Origin: Candidatus Saccharimonadota bacterium | Lineage (GTDB): Bacteria > Patescibacteriota > Saccharimonadia > Saccharimonadales > UBA4665 | Length of the DNA stretch: 64,000 bases | Assembly: GCA_028289125.1 (NCBI GenBank) | Contig: JAQGGZ010000005.1 | Coordinates: 62,001 to 126,000, forward strand | Direction of reading: 5' to 3' | Part shown: positions 45,900 through 53,967 of the stretch, in pieces | How positions within the stretch are numbered: the stretch's first letter is position 1 | How the letters are laid out: each line of letters starts with the position of its first letter | Program-made: the position numbers and the translations under genes | The notes under the pieces: generated by a model | Seen by the model: only the letters and a program-made list of their open reading frames with translations | The model's database searches: none | What the model was told of the DNA's origin: nothing

Positions 45900-47881
45900 T
45901 GCTCCTTGCCAACGTGCTCGGTAAACTGAATGCCGATCAGTTCCCGCACGATCCAATCGCTGCCGGTGGGGCCCTCACGGTCGTCGGCGCGATGATCGTC
46001 ATCCCGGTATTACTCACGTATTTCAAGCGGTGGGGTTGGTTATGGAATAACTGGTTGACCAGTCTTGATCATAAGAAAATCGGGATCATGTACCTGTTGG
46101 TGTCGGGCATCATGCTACTCCGTGGTGTCGCTGACGCCCTGATGATGCGTACCCAGCAGGCCGTGTCGACCGGTGCCAACAGCGGTATACTCGACGCCGA
46201 ACATTTCCAGCAGGTATTCTCGGCCCATGGATCGATCATGATTTTCTTCGTGGGTATGGGCTTTATGTTCGGCATCATCAACGTCATACTGCCGCAACAG
46301 ATCGGCTCACGCGACGTCGCCTTTCCGTTTCTGAACTCTGTCAGTTTCTGGCTGTTCGCAGCCGGCGCAATACTTATGAACGTTTCGCTCGTGGTCGGTG
46401 AATTCTCGTCTGCCGGCTGGCTGGCTTACCCGCCGCTTTCAGAACTTAAGTTCAGTCCGGGCGTCGGCGTGGACTATTGGATATGGAGCTTGCAGATCGC
46501 AGGCGTCGGCAGTCTACTGTCTGGCATCAACTTCTTCACGACCATAATAAAGATGCGCGCCGCCGGTATGACTCTCATGAAAATGCCGATGTTTGCCTGG
46601 AGTGTGCTCGGCAGCATGGCACTCGTCATAACGGCCTTCCCTATCCTGACCGTTACGCTGGCATTACTTGCGCTGGATCGAAGTCTCGGCATGCATTTCT
46701 TTACGACCGACGGCGGAGGTAATGCCATGATGTACATCAACCTGATCTGGGCCTGGGGACATCCCGAAGTGTACATTCTGATATTGCCGGCGTTCGGCAT
46801 CTTTTCTGAAATCGTGGCGACCTTCTCGCGTAAACGTCTGTTCGGCTATACCTCGATGGTTTGGGCAATCGGAGCTATCGTCTTTCTGTCATTCACCGTC
46901 TGGTTGCACCACTTCTTCACGATGGGTGCCGGGGCTGACGTCAACTCGTTCTTCGGTATTATGACGATGGTCATCTCAATACCGACCGGTGTCAAGATAT
47001 TCAACTGGTTGTTCACCATGTACCGCGGGCGCATACGACTGGCGACACCGATGCTTTGGTTCCTCGGATTCGTCGTGACCTTTACGATCGGTGGCGTCTT
47101 CGGGGTGCTGCTATCGGTCCCGCCGGCTGATTTTCAGCTGCACAACAGCCTGTTCCTGGTGGCCCACTTCCATACTATGATCATCGGCGGCGTGCTGTTC
47201 GGCTACTTCGCCGGACTGACCTACTGGTTCCCGAAGATATTCGGCTTCAAACTGAACGAACGACTCGGCAAGTATGCCTTCTGGTTCTGGCTGTCCGGCT
47301 TCGTCTTAGCGTTCGTGCCGCTCTACATTCTTGGACTGATGGGTGCGACGCGCCGACTGAACCACTACGACGCATCGCTTGGTTGGCAGGGTCTTTTCAT
47401 AGTCGCCGCGGTAGGTGTCGTGCTGGTCTGCATCGGTATATTCTTCCAGGTCCTACAATTGGTCGTCAGTTTCTTATTGCGTAAGAACCACACCGATATG
47501 ACTGGCGATCCATGGAATGCCCGCACGCTGGAATGGTCAACGGCTTCACCGTCACCGGTTTATAACTTTGCCGTGCTTCCGACGGTGCGTGACCGGGATG
47601 AGTTCTGGGAAATGAAGCAACGCAAAGAATCACTGAAACAGCCGAAGTATGAAGCGATTGAATTGCCAAAGAACAGCCCATTCGGACTATATATCGCCAT
47701 CGCGGCTGGCGTATTCGGCTTCGCGGTCATCTGGCAGATCGTCTGGTTGATTCCTATCGCTTTGCTGGCTGTCATCGCGCTTATCATCGTCCGCTCCAGT
47801 GACACCGACACCGAATATCGTATTTCAGCGGCGCAAGTCGCAGCCATTGAAGCCGCCCGGCCACGAGGACAAGTCGTATGA
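45899..47881 (+). CDS. cyoB: Cytochrome bo3 quinol oxidase subunit I
   Basis: 660 aa. Haem-copper oxidase type A: low-spin haem His in [11 protein letters not shown], CuB/Tyr ligands in [12 protein letters not shown], CuB His pair in WLHHFFTMG, and haem ligands in HFHTMIIGG. Quinol-site residues known from E. coli are kept: Arg and Asp in [12 protein letters not shown], His and Gln in [12 protein letters not shown]-channel Asp in [10 protein letters not shown] is present. It should reduce O2 and pump protons. Confidence 0.98.
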   Translation: MLLANVLGKLNADQFPHDPIAAGGALTVVGAMIVIPVLLTYFKRWGWLWNNWLTSLDHKKIGIMYLLVSGIMLLRGVADALMMRTQQAVSTGANSGILDAEHFQQVFSAHGSIMIFFVGMGFMFGIINVILPQQIGSRDVAFPFLNSVSFWLFAAGAILMNVSLVVGEFSSAGWLAYPPLSELKFSPGVGVDYWIWSLQIAGVGSLLSGINFFTTIIKMRAAGMTLMKMPMFAWSVLGSMALVITAFPILTVTLALLALDRSLGMHFFTTDGGGNAMMYINLIWAWGHPEVYILILPAFGIFSEIVATFSRKRLFGYTSMVWAIGAIVFLSFTVWLHHFFTMGAGADVNSFFGIMTMVISIPTGVKIFNWLFTMYRGRIRLATPMLWFLGFVVTFTIGGVFGVLLSVPPADFQLHNSLFLVAHFHTMIIGGVLFGYFAGLTYWFPKIFGFKLNERLGKYAFWFWLSGFVLAFVPLYILGLMGATRRLNHYDASLGWQGLFIVAAVGVVLVCIGIFFQVLQLVVSFLLRKNHTDMTGDPWNARTLEWSTASPSPVYNFAVLPTVRDRDEFWEMKQRKESLKQPKYEAIELPKNSPFGLYIAIAAGVFGFAVIWQIVWLIPIALLAVIALIIVRSSDTDTEYRISAAQVAAIEAARPRGQVV

Positions 47882-48486
47882 TGTACCAAGACACTGCCAA
47901 GGTAGTGAAGCGACATACCGCCAAAGCTGAGTCTAACGATAAGACCACTTTCGGATTCTGGGTCTATCTGATGACCGACTGCGTCCTCTTTGCCACTCTC
48001 TTCGCTGTCTACGCCGTCCTGCATAACAATACCGCCGATGGCCCGAGCAGCGACGGTCTGTTCAGCTTACCGCTCGTGCTCACCGAAACCATCATCTTGC
48101 TCACGAGCAGTTTTGTGTGCGGCTTAGCCATACTTGCCGCGCGCCAAGGCCGCAAGAAAGCGGTCATGTCGTTCCTGATCATAACCGGCCTGCTCGGCCT
48201 GGCTTTCCTCGGAATTGAGCTGACCGAATTCCGCGACCTTATACATGAGGGCCACAGCTGGCGTCAGAGCGCCTTCCTGTCGTCATTCTTCACGCTAGTC
48301 GGTACTCATGGTCTGCACATCGCCAGCGGCCTTATCTGGCTTGTAACGCTGTTATGGCAGATCAGTAAGCAAGGGCTGTCGGGAAGCAGTCTCAAGCGGC
48401 TGACATTGTTCGGTATGTTCTGGCACTTCCTCGATGTCGTCTGGATATTCATATTTACCATCGTGTACATGATAGGATCGTTATAG
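47878..48486 (+). CDS. cyoC: Cytochrome bo3 quinol oxidase subunit III
   Basis: 202 aa with five TM helices; [24 protein letters not shown] at the start, [15 protein letters not shown] and [11 protein letters not shown] are subunit III signatures. Two ATGs in tandem (47878, 47881) overlap the cyoB stop, so translation is coupled. Confidence 0.96.
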   Translation: MMYQDTAKVVKRHTAKAESNDKTTFGFWVYLMTDCVLFATLFAVYAVLHNNTADGPSSDGLFSLPLVLTETIILLTSSFVCGLAILAARQGRKKAVMSFLIITGLLGLAFLGIELTEFRDLIHEGHSWRQSAFLSSFFTLVGTHGLHIASGLIWLVTLLWQISKQGLSGSSLKRLTLFGMFWHFLDVVWIFIFTIVYMIGSL

Positions 48487-48885
48487 ATGGCTACTTCGCA
48501 TTCTACAATTGTTTCGCACCATGAGGTTGAGCCGGGTTCGCTCGCGCAGTATGTCTTCGGCTTCGTCTGGTCACTGATACTGACGGGCGTGGCTTACTGG
48601 CTCGTTTCTGAACACGTCGCCAGTCATCACAATGCACTGCCCCATCGCGTAGTACTGCCGATACTTGGAGCGTTGGCAATCGTGCAGGCGATGATTCAGC
48701 TGATATTCTTCCTGCACGTCGGCGAAGAGCGTAAGCCGCGCTGGAAATCCATGGTGCTATGGCTGACGATCGTGGTGATTCTTATTGTGGTGCTCGGTTC
48801 GTTGTGGGTGATGGACAACCTGAACCGTCACATGCGTACGCAGACCGAGATTACGAATTACATGCAGGACCAGGATAGCCTGTAA
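48487..48885 (+). CDS. cyoD: Cytochrome bo3 quinol oxidase subunit IV
   Basis: 132 aa. Three TM helices with the FFLHVGEERKPRW segment typical of CyoD between helices 2 and 3. It starts directly after the cyoC stop. Confidence 0.94.
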   Translation: MATSHSTIVSHHEVEPGSLAQYVFGFVWSLILTGVAYWLVSEHVASHHNALPHRVVLPILGALAIVQAMIQLIFFLHVGEERKPRWKSMVLWLTIVVILIVVLGSLWVMDNLNRHMRTQTEITNYMQDQDSL

Positions 48886-48887
48886 AG

Positions 48888-49745
48888 GTGTCGGTCCGAT
48901 CATACTATCAACTGACAAAGCCCGGCATCATTTATGGTAACGCGTTACCGCTGGTCGCCGGTTTCTTATTGGCTGCGGTATGGCACATAAATTACGTAAC
49001 GTTCGTCGCCGTGCTGGTCGGCCAGTCGCTCATTATCGCTTCCGCCTGCGTCGTCAATAACTATATCGATCGCTCTGTTGATGCCAAGATGAAACGTACC
49101 AGCGAACGGGCGCTTGTGACGGGTGAGATTAGAGTCCGTAACGCGCTCGTCTATGCGGCAGTTTTAGGAATAGCCGGCGCTGCAATACTAGTAGCCGGAA
49201 CGAACTGGCTGACGCTCGCAGTCGGGCTCTTCGGCTTCTTCATGTATGTCGTGGTTTATGGAATCGCCAAGCGGCGCAGTCCTTTCGGCACCATCGTGGG
49301 AAGTGTATCAGGAGCATTGCCGCCCGTCGCCGGGTATGTCGCTGTCAGTAATCAACTGGATATGATAGCTGCCCTGCTATTTCTGATTCTCACCCTATGG
49401 CAGATGCCGCACTTTTACGCCATCGCCATGTACCGTCACACGGATTATAAAGAAGCCGGCATTCCGGTGCTACCGCTGGTCCGCGGCATGAGCACGACGA
49501 AGTTCCGCATCATGGCATATATTCTGGCGATGACGCTGGCAATGGTCGCGTTGGTCACATCAAACTCGCTCGGCTACTGCTATGCGCTTGCGGCCGCTGC
49601 GCTCGGTGCCTGGTGGTTTTTGCATGGCCTCCGCACCTATCGGACGCTTGATGATACGACGTGGGCCCGACAGATATTTCTCAAATCGTTGAGCGTCTTA
49701 CTGATCGCCTCGGTCATCATCCCGCTCGGTACATTGCTGCCCTAG
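48888..49745 (+). CDS. cyoE: Protohaem IX farnesyltransferase (haem O synthase)
   Basis: 285 aa. UbiA-type prenyltransferase: first Asp-rich motif NNYIDRSVDAKMKRT, second motif MYRHTDYKEAGIPVLP, and eight to nine TM helices. It makes haem O for the oxidase from haem B and farnesyl diphosphate. The start is GTG 48888, 2 bp after cyoD. Haem synthesis genes are not in the window. Confidence 0.96.
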   Translation: MSVRSYYQLTKPGIIYGNALPLVAGFLLAAVWHINYVTFVAVLVGQSLIIASACVVNNYIDRSVDAKMKRTSERALVTGEIRVRNALVYAAVLGIAGAAILVAGTNWLTLAVGLFGFFMYVVVYGIAKRRSPFGTIVGSVSGALPPVAGYVAVSNQLDMIAALLFLILTLWQMPHFYAIAMYRHTDYKEAGIPVLPLVRGMSTTKFRIMAYILAMTLAMVALVTSNSLGYCYALAAAALGAWWFLHGLRTYRTLDDTTWARQIFLKSLSVLLIASVIIPLGTLLP

Positions 49746-50734
49746 TATTTAGGGAGAGAGACGGTAAAGGTAGCCCCGCCTTTATCCCGGTCGGAGTAGG
49801 CCTTGATGGTGCCGCCGTGTTGCTGCACGATCTTGGCAGCGATCGCAAGCCCGAGGCCGTAACCGGACGTCGACTTATTGCGGGAACTGTCCGCCCGATA
49901 AAAGCGTTCAAAAAGGTGCGGTAACGCCATGGCTGTGATGCCAGGTCCTGAGTCGGCCACCGTCAGGATGACACGGTGCTGCTGGATGTGACCGGTAATC
50001 TTGACTGTGCTTTTCTCGGGGCTGTATTTGACTGCATTATCAAGCAGGACCGATAAGAGCTCGGTCAAGGCGTCAGCATCGCCACGGACACTGGCTGCAT
50101 CATCAAGGTCGATCTCGAATGAGACATTTTTCTGCTTGGCTGCTTTGTCAAAGCGTTTCGTGGCCTCGCGGACTATGTCTGATAGTTTGACGCCGCCAAA
50201 TGTGTGCAGAGGCTCTGACTGACGAGCCAGGCGTAACAGACTGTCGGACAATCGCTGCAACTTGGCTATCTCCTCGAGATTGCTTGTCAGCTGGTTCCGT
50301 AATTCTTCGCGGGTAACGTCCGTGTCCCGCAACATGACTTCTATCTCGGCTTGCATGGCAGCGAGCGGTGTTCGCAGCTCATGAGAGGCGTCACTGGCAA
50401 ACCGCGACTGTGCTTCCAGTGCTTCACCGATCGGTTTGAACGTGCGCCGGGCTGCATAGTAACTAAGTCCACCGGCAGCGGCTAGCGTGAAAGCGTTCAA
50501 CAGCACCAGGCTGCTCTTGATGTGATCACGCCCTTCGGAAAGTCGGCGCATCCGATAGGCGTCATAATCGAGTAGCTGCTCCCAGTTAAGGAGCTGGGAT
50601 GTCGGCGGATGCTGCAGTTCCCGTTCCAGTTCACCGGTGGCGACGCTGTAAAGCAGGCAACTGAAGCCGATACTGATAGCCATGATGATCGCCAGATACA
50701 GCAAGCTCAGGCGGAGGACAGCCGATCGGATCAT
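49742..50734 (-). CDS. Sensor histidine kinase
   Basis: 330 aa. TM helices at ~10-30 and ~75-93 flank a short outer loop. HisKA has the canonical FASDASHELRTPLAAMQ, HATPase has LLDNAVKYSPEKS, DSGPGI and GYGLGLAIA. The outer loop is only ~45 residues, so it may sense a membrane or redox state. It starts 1 bp before the response regulator end and converges with cyoE (4-bp overlap), so control of respiration is plausible but unproven. Confidence 0.93.
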   Translation of the reverse strand: MIRSAVLRLSLLYLAIIMAISIGFSCLLYSVATGELERELQHPPTSQLLNWEQLLDYDAYRMRRLSEGRDHIKSSLVLLNAFTLAAAGGLSYYAARRTFKPIGEALEAQSRFASDASHELRTPLAAMQAEIEVMLRDTDVTREELRNQLTSNLEEIAKLQRLSDSLLRLARQSEPLHTFGGVKLSDIVREATKRFDKAAKQKNVSFEIDLDDAASVRGDADALTELLSVLLDNAVKYSPEKSTVKITGHIQQHRVILTVADSGPGITAMALPHLFERFYRADSSRNKSTSGYGLGLAIAAKIVQQHGGTIKAYSDRDKGGATFTVSLPKY

Positions 50735-51418
50735 CTACTGTCGTTGACCTAGCCGGTAGCCGAAGCCCCGGACGGTCTGAATAAGGTCTGCGCTATCAGG
50801 AAACGGCTTGTCAATTTTTTGACGGAGATACCCCATATAGACTTCGACGGTGTTCGGCAGGATATCGGCATCAAAGTTCCAGACATGACTGATGATGGAA
50901 TCTTTTGACACTACGATGCCGCTGTTGCGCATCAGGAACTGTAAAAGTGAGAATTCTTTGCGCGATAAGTTGATGTACTTATCACCTCGCTGGACTTCGA
51001 ACGTCACCGGATTAAGTGTCAGGTCATCAACTTTTAACGTCGTGTCCTGCGTCGCTTGTGGCCGACGCATCAAGGCATAGAGACGGGCCAACAGTTCTTC
51101 AAAGGCAAAAGGCTTTATAAGATAATCATCGGCACCGGCATTCAGGCCGGCGACACGATCGCTGACCTGATCGCGAGCTGTCAGCATGAGTATAGGCGTA
51201 TGGATCTTCTTTGCACGTATCTCCTCGCAGACGGCAATGCCGTCACGCTCACCAGGAAGCATGCGGTCGAGGATAATGGCGTCGTAGGTCTCTGTGGTGG
51301 CATAGCTCAGGCCTTCATCGCTGTCGTAGGCGACGTCCACGGCAAAAGCTTCATGCTCTAGACCGCGTTTGAGGGCGTTAGCAATTTTATGTTCGTCTTC
51401 GACGATAAGAATGCGCAT
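50735..51418 (-). CDS. OmpR/PhoB-family response regulator
   Basis: 227 aa. Receiver domain with acidic pocket (VEDEHK), phospho-acceptor Asp in AIILDRMLPG, Thr in LMLTARD and Lys in DDYLIKPF; C-terminal winged helix (LSRKEFSLLQFLM, VEVYMGYLRQKID, IQTVRGFGYRLG). Partner of the adjacent kinase. Confidence 0.95.
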   Translation of the reverse strand: MRILIVEDEHKIANALKRGLEHEAFAVDVAYDSDEGLSYATTETYDAIILDRMLPGERDGIAVCEEIRAKKIHTPILMLTARDQVSDRVAGLNAGADDYLIKPFAFEELLARLYALMRRPQATQDTTLKVDDLTLNPVTFEVQRGDKYINLSRKEFSLLQFLMRNSGIVVSKDSIISHVWNFDADILPNTVEVYMGYLRQKIDKPFPDSADLIQTVRGFGYRLGQRQ

Positions 51419-51484
51419 AAGTGGATAGTACCTTTCCAGTCTGAGTGTTTCCTGAGTATTTTCAGTGTTTAACTATAAAGAAAT

Positions 51485-51506
51485 GGTCGCTTGTAGACAA
51501 GCGACC
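51485..51506 (-). terminator. Hairpin after the 26-aa micro-ORF
   Basis: 9-bp stem GGTCGCTTG / CAAGCGACC with a 4-nt loop; on the minus strand it is followed by ATTTCTTT. The T tract is weak. Confidence 0.5.
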
Positions 51507-51531
51507 GTAGTAATTTCAGTAGTAGGTATAA

Positions 51532-51612
51532 TCAAGAATAGCGTAAACGCATCTTGTGGCTCCTAAGCTTGGAAGCGTCAAATTTGTCAATTTTTCTATA
51601 GGTTTTACTCAT
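51532..51612 (-). CDS. 26-aa basic micro-ORF
   Basis: MSKTYRKIDKFDASKLRSHK followed by MRLRYS. AAGGAGGAT lies about 8 nt before the ATG, and a TATGCT box is some 28 nt upstream. It resembles in size, charge and setting the 25-aa ORF at 41909: strong ribosome site, hairpin after it, no neighbour in the same operon. Function unknown. Confidence 0.5.
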   Translation of the reverse strand: MSKTYRKIDKFDASKLRSHKMRLRYS

Positions 51613-51751
51613 TGCGTGTCATCCTCCTTACGCACTCTCAGCATAGCGCTTACGTCTAAAGAATATCTGTGAGAATTTTTACACAAATCGGCGTGGGTAG
51701 GTGTTAAGGATTGGGTTAGCAGTATCGTCCCCGGTAACTTATTATGATTAT

Positions 51752-52918
51752 ATGAATATTTTGACGGGAGTGCTAGCGGTAGCTATCGTCTTAGCTGCAC
51801 TCCGTGGTTATCAAAAAGGCTTCAGCCAAAGTGCCTTTCCTTCACTCGGGTTGATTGCTGGAATACTGGCCGGGGCGTGGCTGGCACCGCACCTGGCTAA
51901 GGACGTATACGCGGCGACCGACCGTCTGGTCATTACCCTGCTCTGCGCTGCTTTTCTGGCTTGCATCGGTACTATTCTTGGAGAACTATTCGCGCATCGT
52001 CTCGAGGCGTTAGGAGAGCGGCTGCATCTGCACCGACTGAATGCGATCATGGGCGGCATATTCCAGACCGAGATGGTGCTGTTGATCATTTGGCTGCTGG
52101 CGCCGCTGTTCGTCAACATCGAGACTTATGGCCTTGGCCGGCAGGTGCAGCAGTCGTATATCGTCCGTGGGCTGAATGCCGCCTTGCCGGTTTCGCCCGA
52201 CATCGTGGCACGCCTTGAAAAAGTTATCACACCGAACGGCTTCCCGAACGTATTCCTTGGTGGCGAACCTCGTCAGGCGTTGGTCAATCCCGGTGAAAAG
52301 GTCACGGCGGCTCAGATCGCAGCCGCCGAGCAATCGGTCGTCCAGATCATAGGTTCAGGCTGTGGCGGTGAGGTCGAAGGCAGCGGCTTCGTCAGCGCAC
52401 CCAAGACCGTCGTCACGAATGCGCACGTGGTCGCCGGGGTCAAACACCCGTATATCGTCTATGGTGGCGAGCGGATCGGGGTAAGCGTCGTGTACTTTGA
52501 TGCGAATACCGATGTCGCAGTATTGCACGCGGAAGAGTTGCGGGCGCCGGCGTTGCTATTTGAACCCAAGCGCCAAGCGGACAACACCACCGATGCGATA
52601 CTCGGATATCCAGGCGGCGGCCCCCTGACGGTCAGTGACGCCGTCGTGTTAGACCAACTGACGGCAGTTGGCCGCGATATCTATAATCGCGGCACCGTCA
52701 GCCGCTCCATTTATGAGTTGGCGGCAAATATCGAGCCCGGTAACTCCGGCGGTCCGCTGATAACCGCCGACGGAAAGGTCAGCGGCATCGTGTTTGCGAA
52801 ATCGGCCAGCCAGGATTCTGTCGGCTATGCCCTGACTATCGCGGAACTGACTGACGCCATCAACGCTGCCGCCTCCAAGACCGCCGCCGTTTCGACCGGC
52901 GCATGCGTCCCCGACTGA
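51752..52918 (+). CDS. MarP-like membrane serine protease (CvpA + trypsin-like domain)
   Basis: 388 aa. Four TM helices (residues ~5-125) form a CvpA-like domain; then a chymotrypsin-fold protease with His225 (VVTNAHVV), Asp254 (NTDVAVLHA) and Ser332 (EPGNSGGPL). This is the layout of mycobacterial MarP, which protects against acid and oxidative stress at the envelope. ATG 51752 follows TATTAT by 6 nt. Confidence 0.92.
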   Translation: MNILTGVLAVAIVLAALRGYQKGFSQSAFPSLGLIAGILAGAWLAPHLAKDVYAATDRLVITLLCAAFLACIGTILGELFAHRLEALGERLHLHRLNAIMGGIFQTEMVLLIIWLLAPLFVNIETYGLGRQVQQSYIVRGLNAALPVSPDIVARLEKVITPNGFPNVFLGGEPRQALVNPGEKVTAAQIAAAEQSVVQIIGSGCGGEVEGSGFVSAPKTVVTNAHVVAGVKHPYIVYGGERIGVSVVYFDANTDVAVLHAEELRAPALLFEPKRQADNTTDAILGYPGGGPLTVSDAVVLDQLTAVGRDIYNRGTVSRSIYELAANIEPGNSGGPLITADGKVSGIVFAKSASQDSVGYALTIAELTDAINAAASKTAAVSTGACVPD

Positions 52919-52962
52919 CCCTTTTCAAATTAGGGGCTGACCGGTATACTTATACCGTTCAT

Positions 52963-53037
52963 TAGGGCGTCGCCAAGTGGTAAGGCATCAGTTTTTGGTA
53001 CTGACATTCGGGGGTTCGAATCCCTCCGCCCTAGCCA
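52963..53037 (+). tRNA. tRNA-Gln (anticodon TTG)
   Basis: 75 nt with CCA. Acceptor stem TAGGGCG/CGCCCTA, D-arm with AAGTGGTAAGGC, anticodon arm TCAGT-TTTTGGT-ACTGA (TTG), T-arm GGGGGTTCGAATCCCTC (closing pair imperfect), discriminator G. A TATACT box at 52945-52950 serves as -10. Confidence 0.93.
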
Positions 53038-53204
53038 AATTAAAAAGACCTGCTTCAGTAGGTCTTTTTAATTTGCTTGAACGGGATTACTAGAACGGGT
53101 TCGATGTTTTGCCGTCGTGGCAAAACCTATGCCGAACCCGATTCCGCCTACCTGTTCGAATAATATGGCGGAACCGGCGTGAAGCTATAATCCCTCCGCC
53201 CTAG
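53035..53204 (+). repeat. 170-bp structured tRNA-tail unit, copy B (tRNA-Gln)
   Basis: Same order as copy A: 15-bp hairpin with an 8-nt loop, a degenerate inverted tRNA end (GGGATTA at 53083-53089), TTCGATGTTTTG (53100-53111), CAAAACCTATGCC (53121-53133), the identical 20-mer CCGGCGTGAAGCTATAATCC (53174-53193) and a copy of the tRNA-Gln 3' end AATCCCTCCGCCCTAG (53189-53204, identical to 53019-53034). Copy-to-copy distance is 170 bp. A terminator follows at once. No coding frame. Confidence 0.78.
53037..53074 (+). terminator. Terminator of tRNA-Gln (inside the repeat unit)
   Basis: 15-bp stem AAATTAAAAAGACCT / AGGTCTTTTTAATTT, 8-nt loop: same geometry as the tRNA-Asn terminator but with different sequence. 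Confidence 0.88.
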
Positions 53205-53210
53205 ATAACT

Positions 53211-53240
53211 AAAAAGCACTACCTCTACTCGGTGCTTTTT
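53211..53240. terminator. Terminator after the tRNA-Gln tail unit
   Basis: AAAAAGCAC (53211-53219) / GTGCTTTTT (53232-53240). It also lies at the end of the minus-strand 39-aa ORF. Confidence 0.8.
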
Positions 53241-53344
53241 ACTTGCCGGCTCTTCGCCTTAAGCTTACGAGCCTTCTCGTACAATGACCGCTTCGTGGTT
53301 ATTTTCTGAAGCTGCGCTTGCTTCTTCTTGTCCCGTTTTTTCAT
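53225..53344 (-). CDS. 39-aa very basic small protein
   Basis: Starts MKKRDKKKQAQLQKITTKRS and is about one third Lys/Arg, predicted helical. Its ATG overlaps the stop of the upstream gene (ATGA at 53341-53344), so it is coupled to it; GGAG is 7 nt before. Nucleic-acid or ribosome binding is possible. Confidence 0.6.
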   Translation of the reverse strand: MKKRDKKKQAQLQKITTKRSLYEKARKLKAKSRQVKSTE

Positions 53345-53634
53345 GATAGTTCTCCGTAGCCGTGCTGGCGTATGCGACGAATCGCCGCATCCAAGGTGGG
53401 CTCACTGTTATGCTCCGCAAAGATGTACAGCGGCTTGAACGGCAGCTTAGGATCGTGACGCGACACGATCGCTTCTGCCAGTTCTTGCGCGGCGGACTGC
53501 TCGGCGGCGCTATCTGCCAGGGCCCAGACCTTTGTGCGTAACGTAAATGATAAAGCTATTTTGAACTCACCCCGTTTGGTTACGGCTAGGAATTTTGATG
53601 AATTGCCAGTGTTTGGCAGAGCGGATATATGCAT
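53341..53634 (-). CDS. Hypothetical protein
   Basis: 97 aa from ATG 53634; not recognised. It is soluble, ends in a helix (TLDAAIRRIRQHGYGELS). ATG 53634 has TATACT ending 8 nt upstream, which excludes the longer frame. It is divergent from pup, with about 115 bp between starts, and first gene of a two-gene unit. Confidence 0.58.
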   Translation of the reverse strand: MHISALPNTGNSSKFLAVTKRGEFKIALSFTLRTKVWALADSAAEQSAAQELAEAIVSRHDPKLPFKPLYIFAEHNSEPTLDAAIRRIRQHGYGELS

Positions 53635-53711
53635 ATATGTATAGTATACGGGATATTTTCTCACTGCGGATGCGTAGTTCGGTTCCTAGTCCGGCCGCAC
53701 CACGATAGCTG

Positions 53712-53720
53712 TGGTAGAAT
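53712..53720 (+). promoter_or_regulatory. Extended -10 promoter of pup
   Basis: TGGTAGAAT fits TGn-TAgaaT; no clear -35. Start site would be ~53727, giving a ~22-nt leader with AGGGAG 4-5 nt before the ATG. Confidence 0.55.
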
Positions 53721-53748
53721 GTCTACCATAACGCAAGCAGGGAGTACC

Positions 53749-53964
53749 ATGGAACGAATAACACGTAGCCGTTCACAAGCGGACCATGAAGAAGCAGATG
53801 TGATGGATGACCAGGAGCTGCAAGCGGCTCAGGAAGCTGCCCGGGCCAATTTGGATGAGATCGATCTCGATGAAGTCGACAGCCTCCTCGAGGAGATAGA
53901 TGATGTGCTCGAAAAGAATGCTACCGGCTTCATCTCTGGATTTGTCCAGGTAAACGGACAGTAA
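53749..53964 (+). CDS. pup: Prokaryotic ubiquitin-like protein Pup
   Basis: 71 aa. The acidic helical C-terminal half LLEEIDDVLEKNATGFISGF then VQVNGQ aligns with M. tuberculosis Pup LLDEIDDVLEENAEDFVRAY then VQKGGQ (16 of 26 identical by eye). N-terminal part is charged and disordered. The end is Asn-Gly-Gln instead of Gly-Gly-Gln; a terminal Gln needs deamidation by Dop before ligation to lysines. Start ATG 53749 has AGGGAG upstream; the in-frame ATG at 53719 overlaps the -10. It faces the PafA/Dop gene tail to tail with a 3-bp gap. Confidence 0.93.
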   Translation: MERITRSRSQADHEEADVMDDQELQAAQEAARANLDEIDLDEVDSLLEEIDDVLEKNATGFISGFVQVNGQ

Positions 53965-53967
53965 GGC

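Noticed and set aside
53186-53191. TATAAT inside the conserved 20-mer as a promoter
   Set aside because: No -35 box in either copy, and any transcript would run at once into a terminator. The bases are better explained by pairing with the inverted tRNA-end copy.
53035-53204. Group I intron or tmRNA-like gene
   Set aside because: AAGCTATAATCC resembles the group I P7 strand, but the P3-P6 core and an exon interruption are missing; the tRNA is intact and terminated before the unit. No tmRNA tag frame is present.
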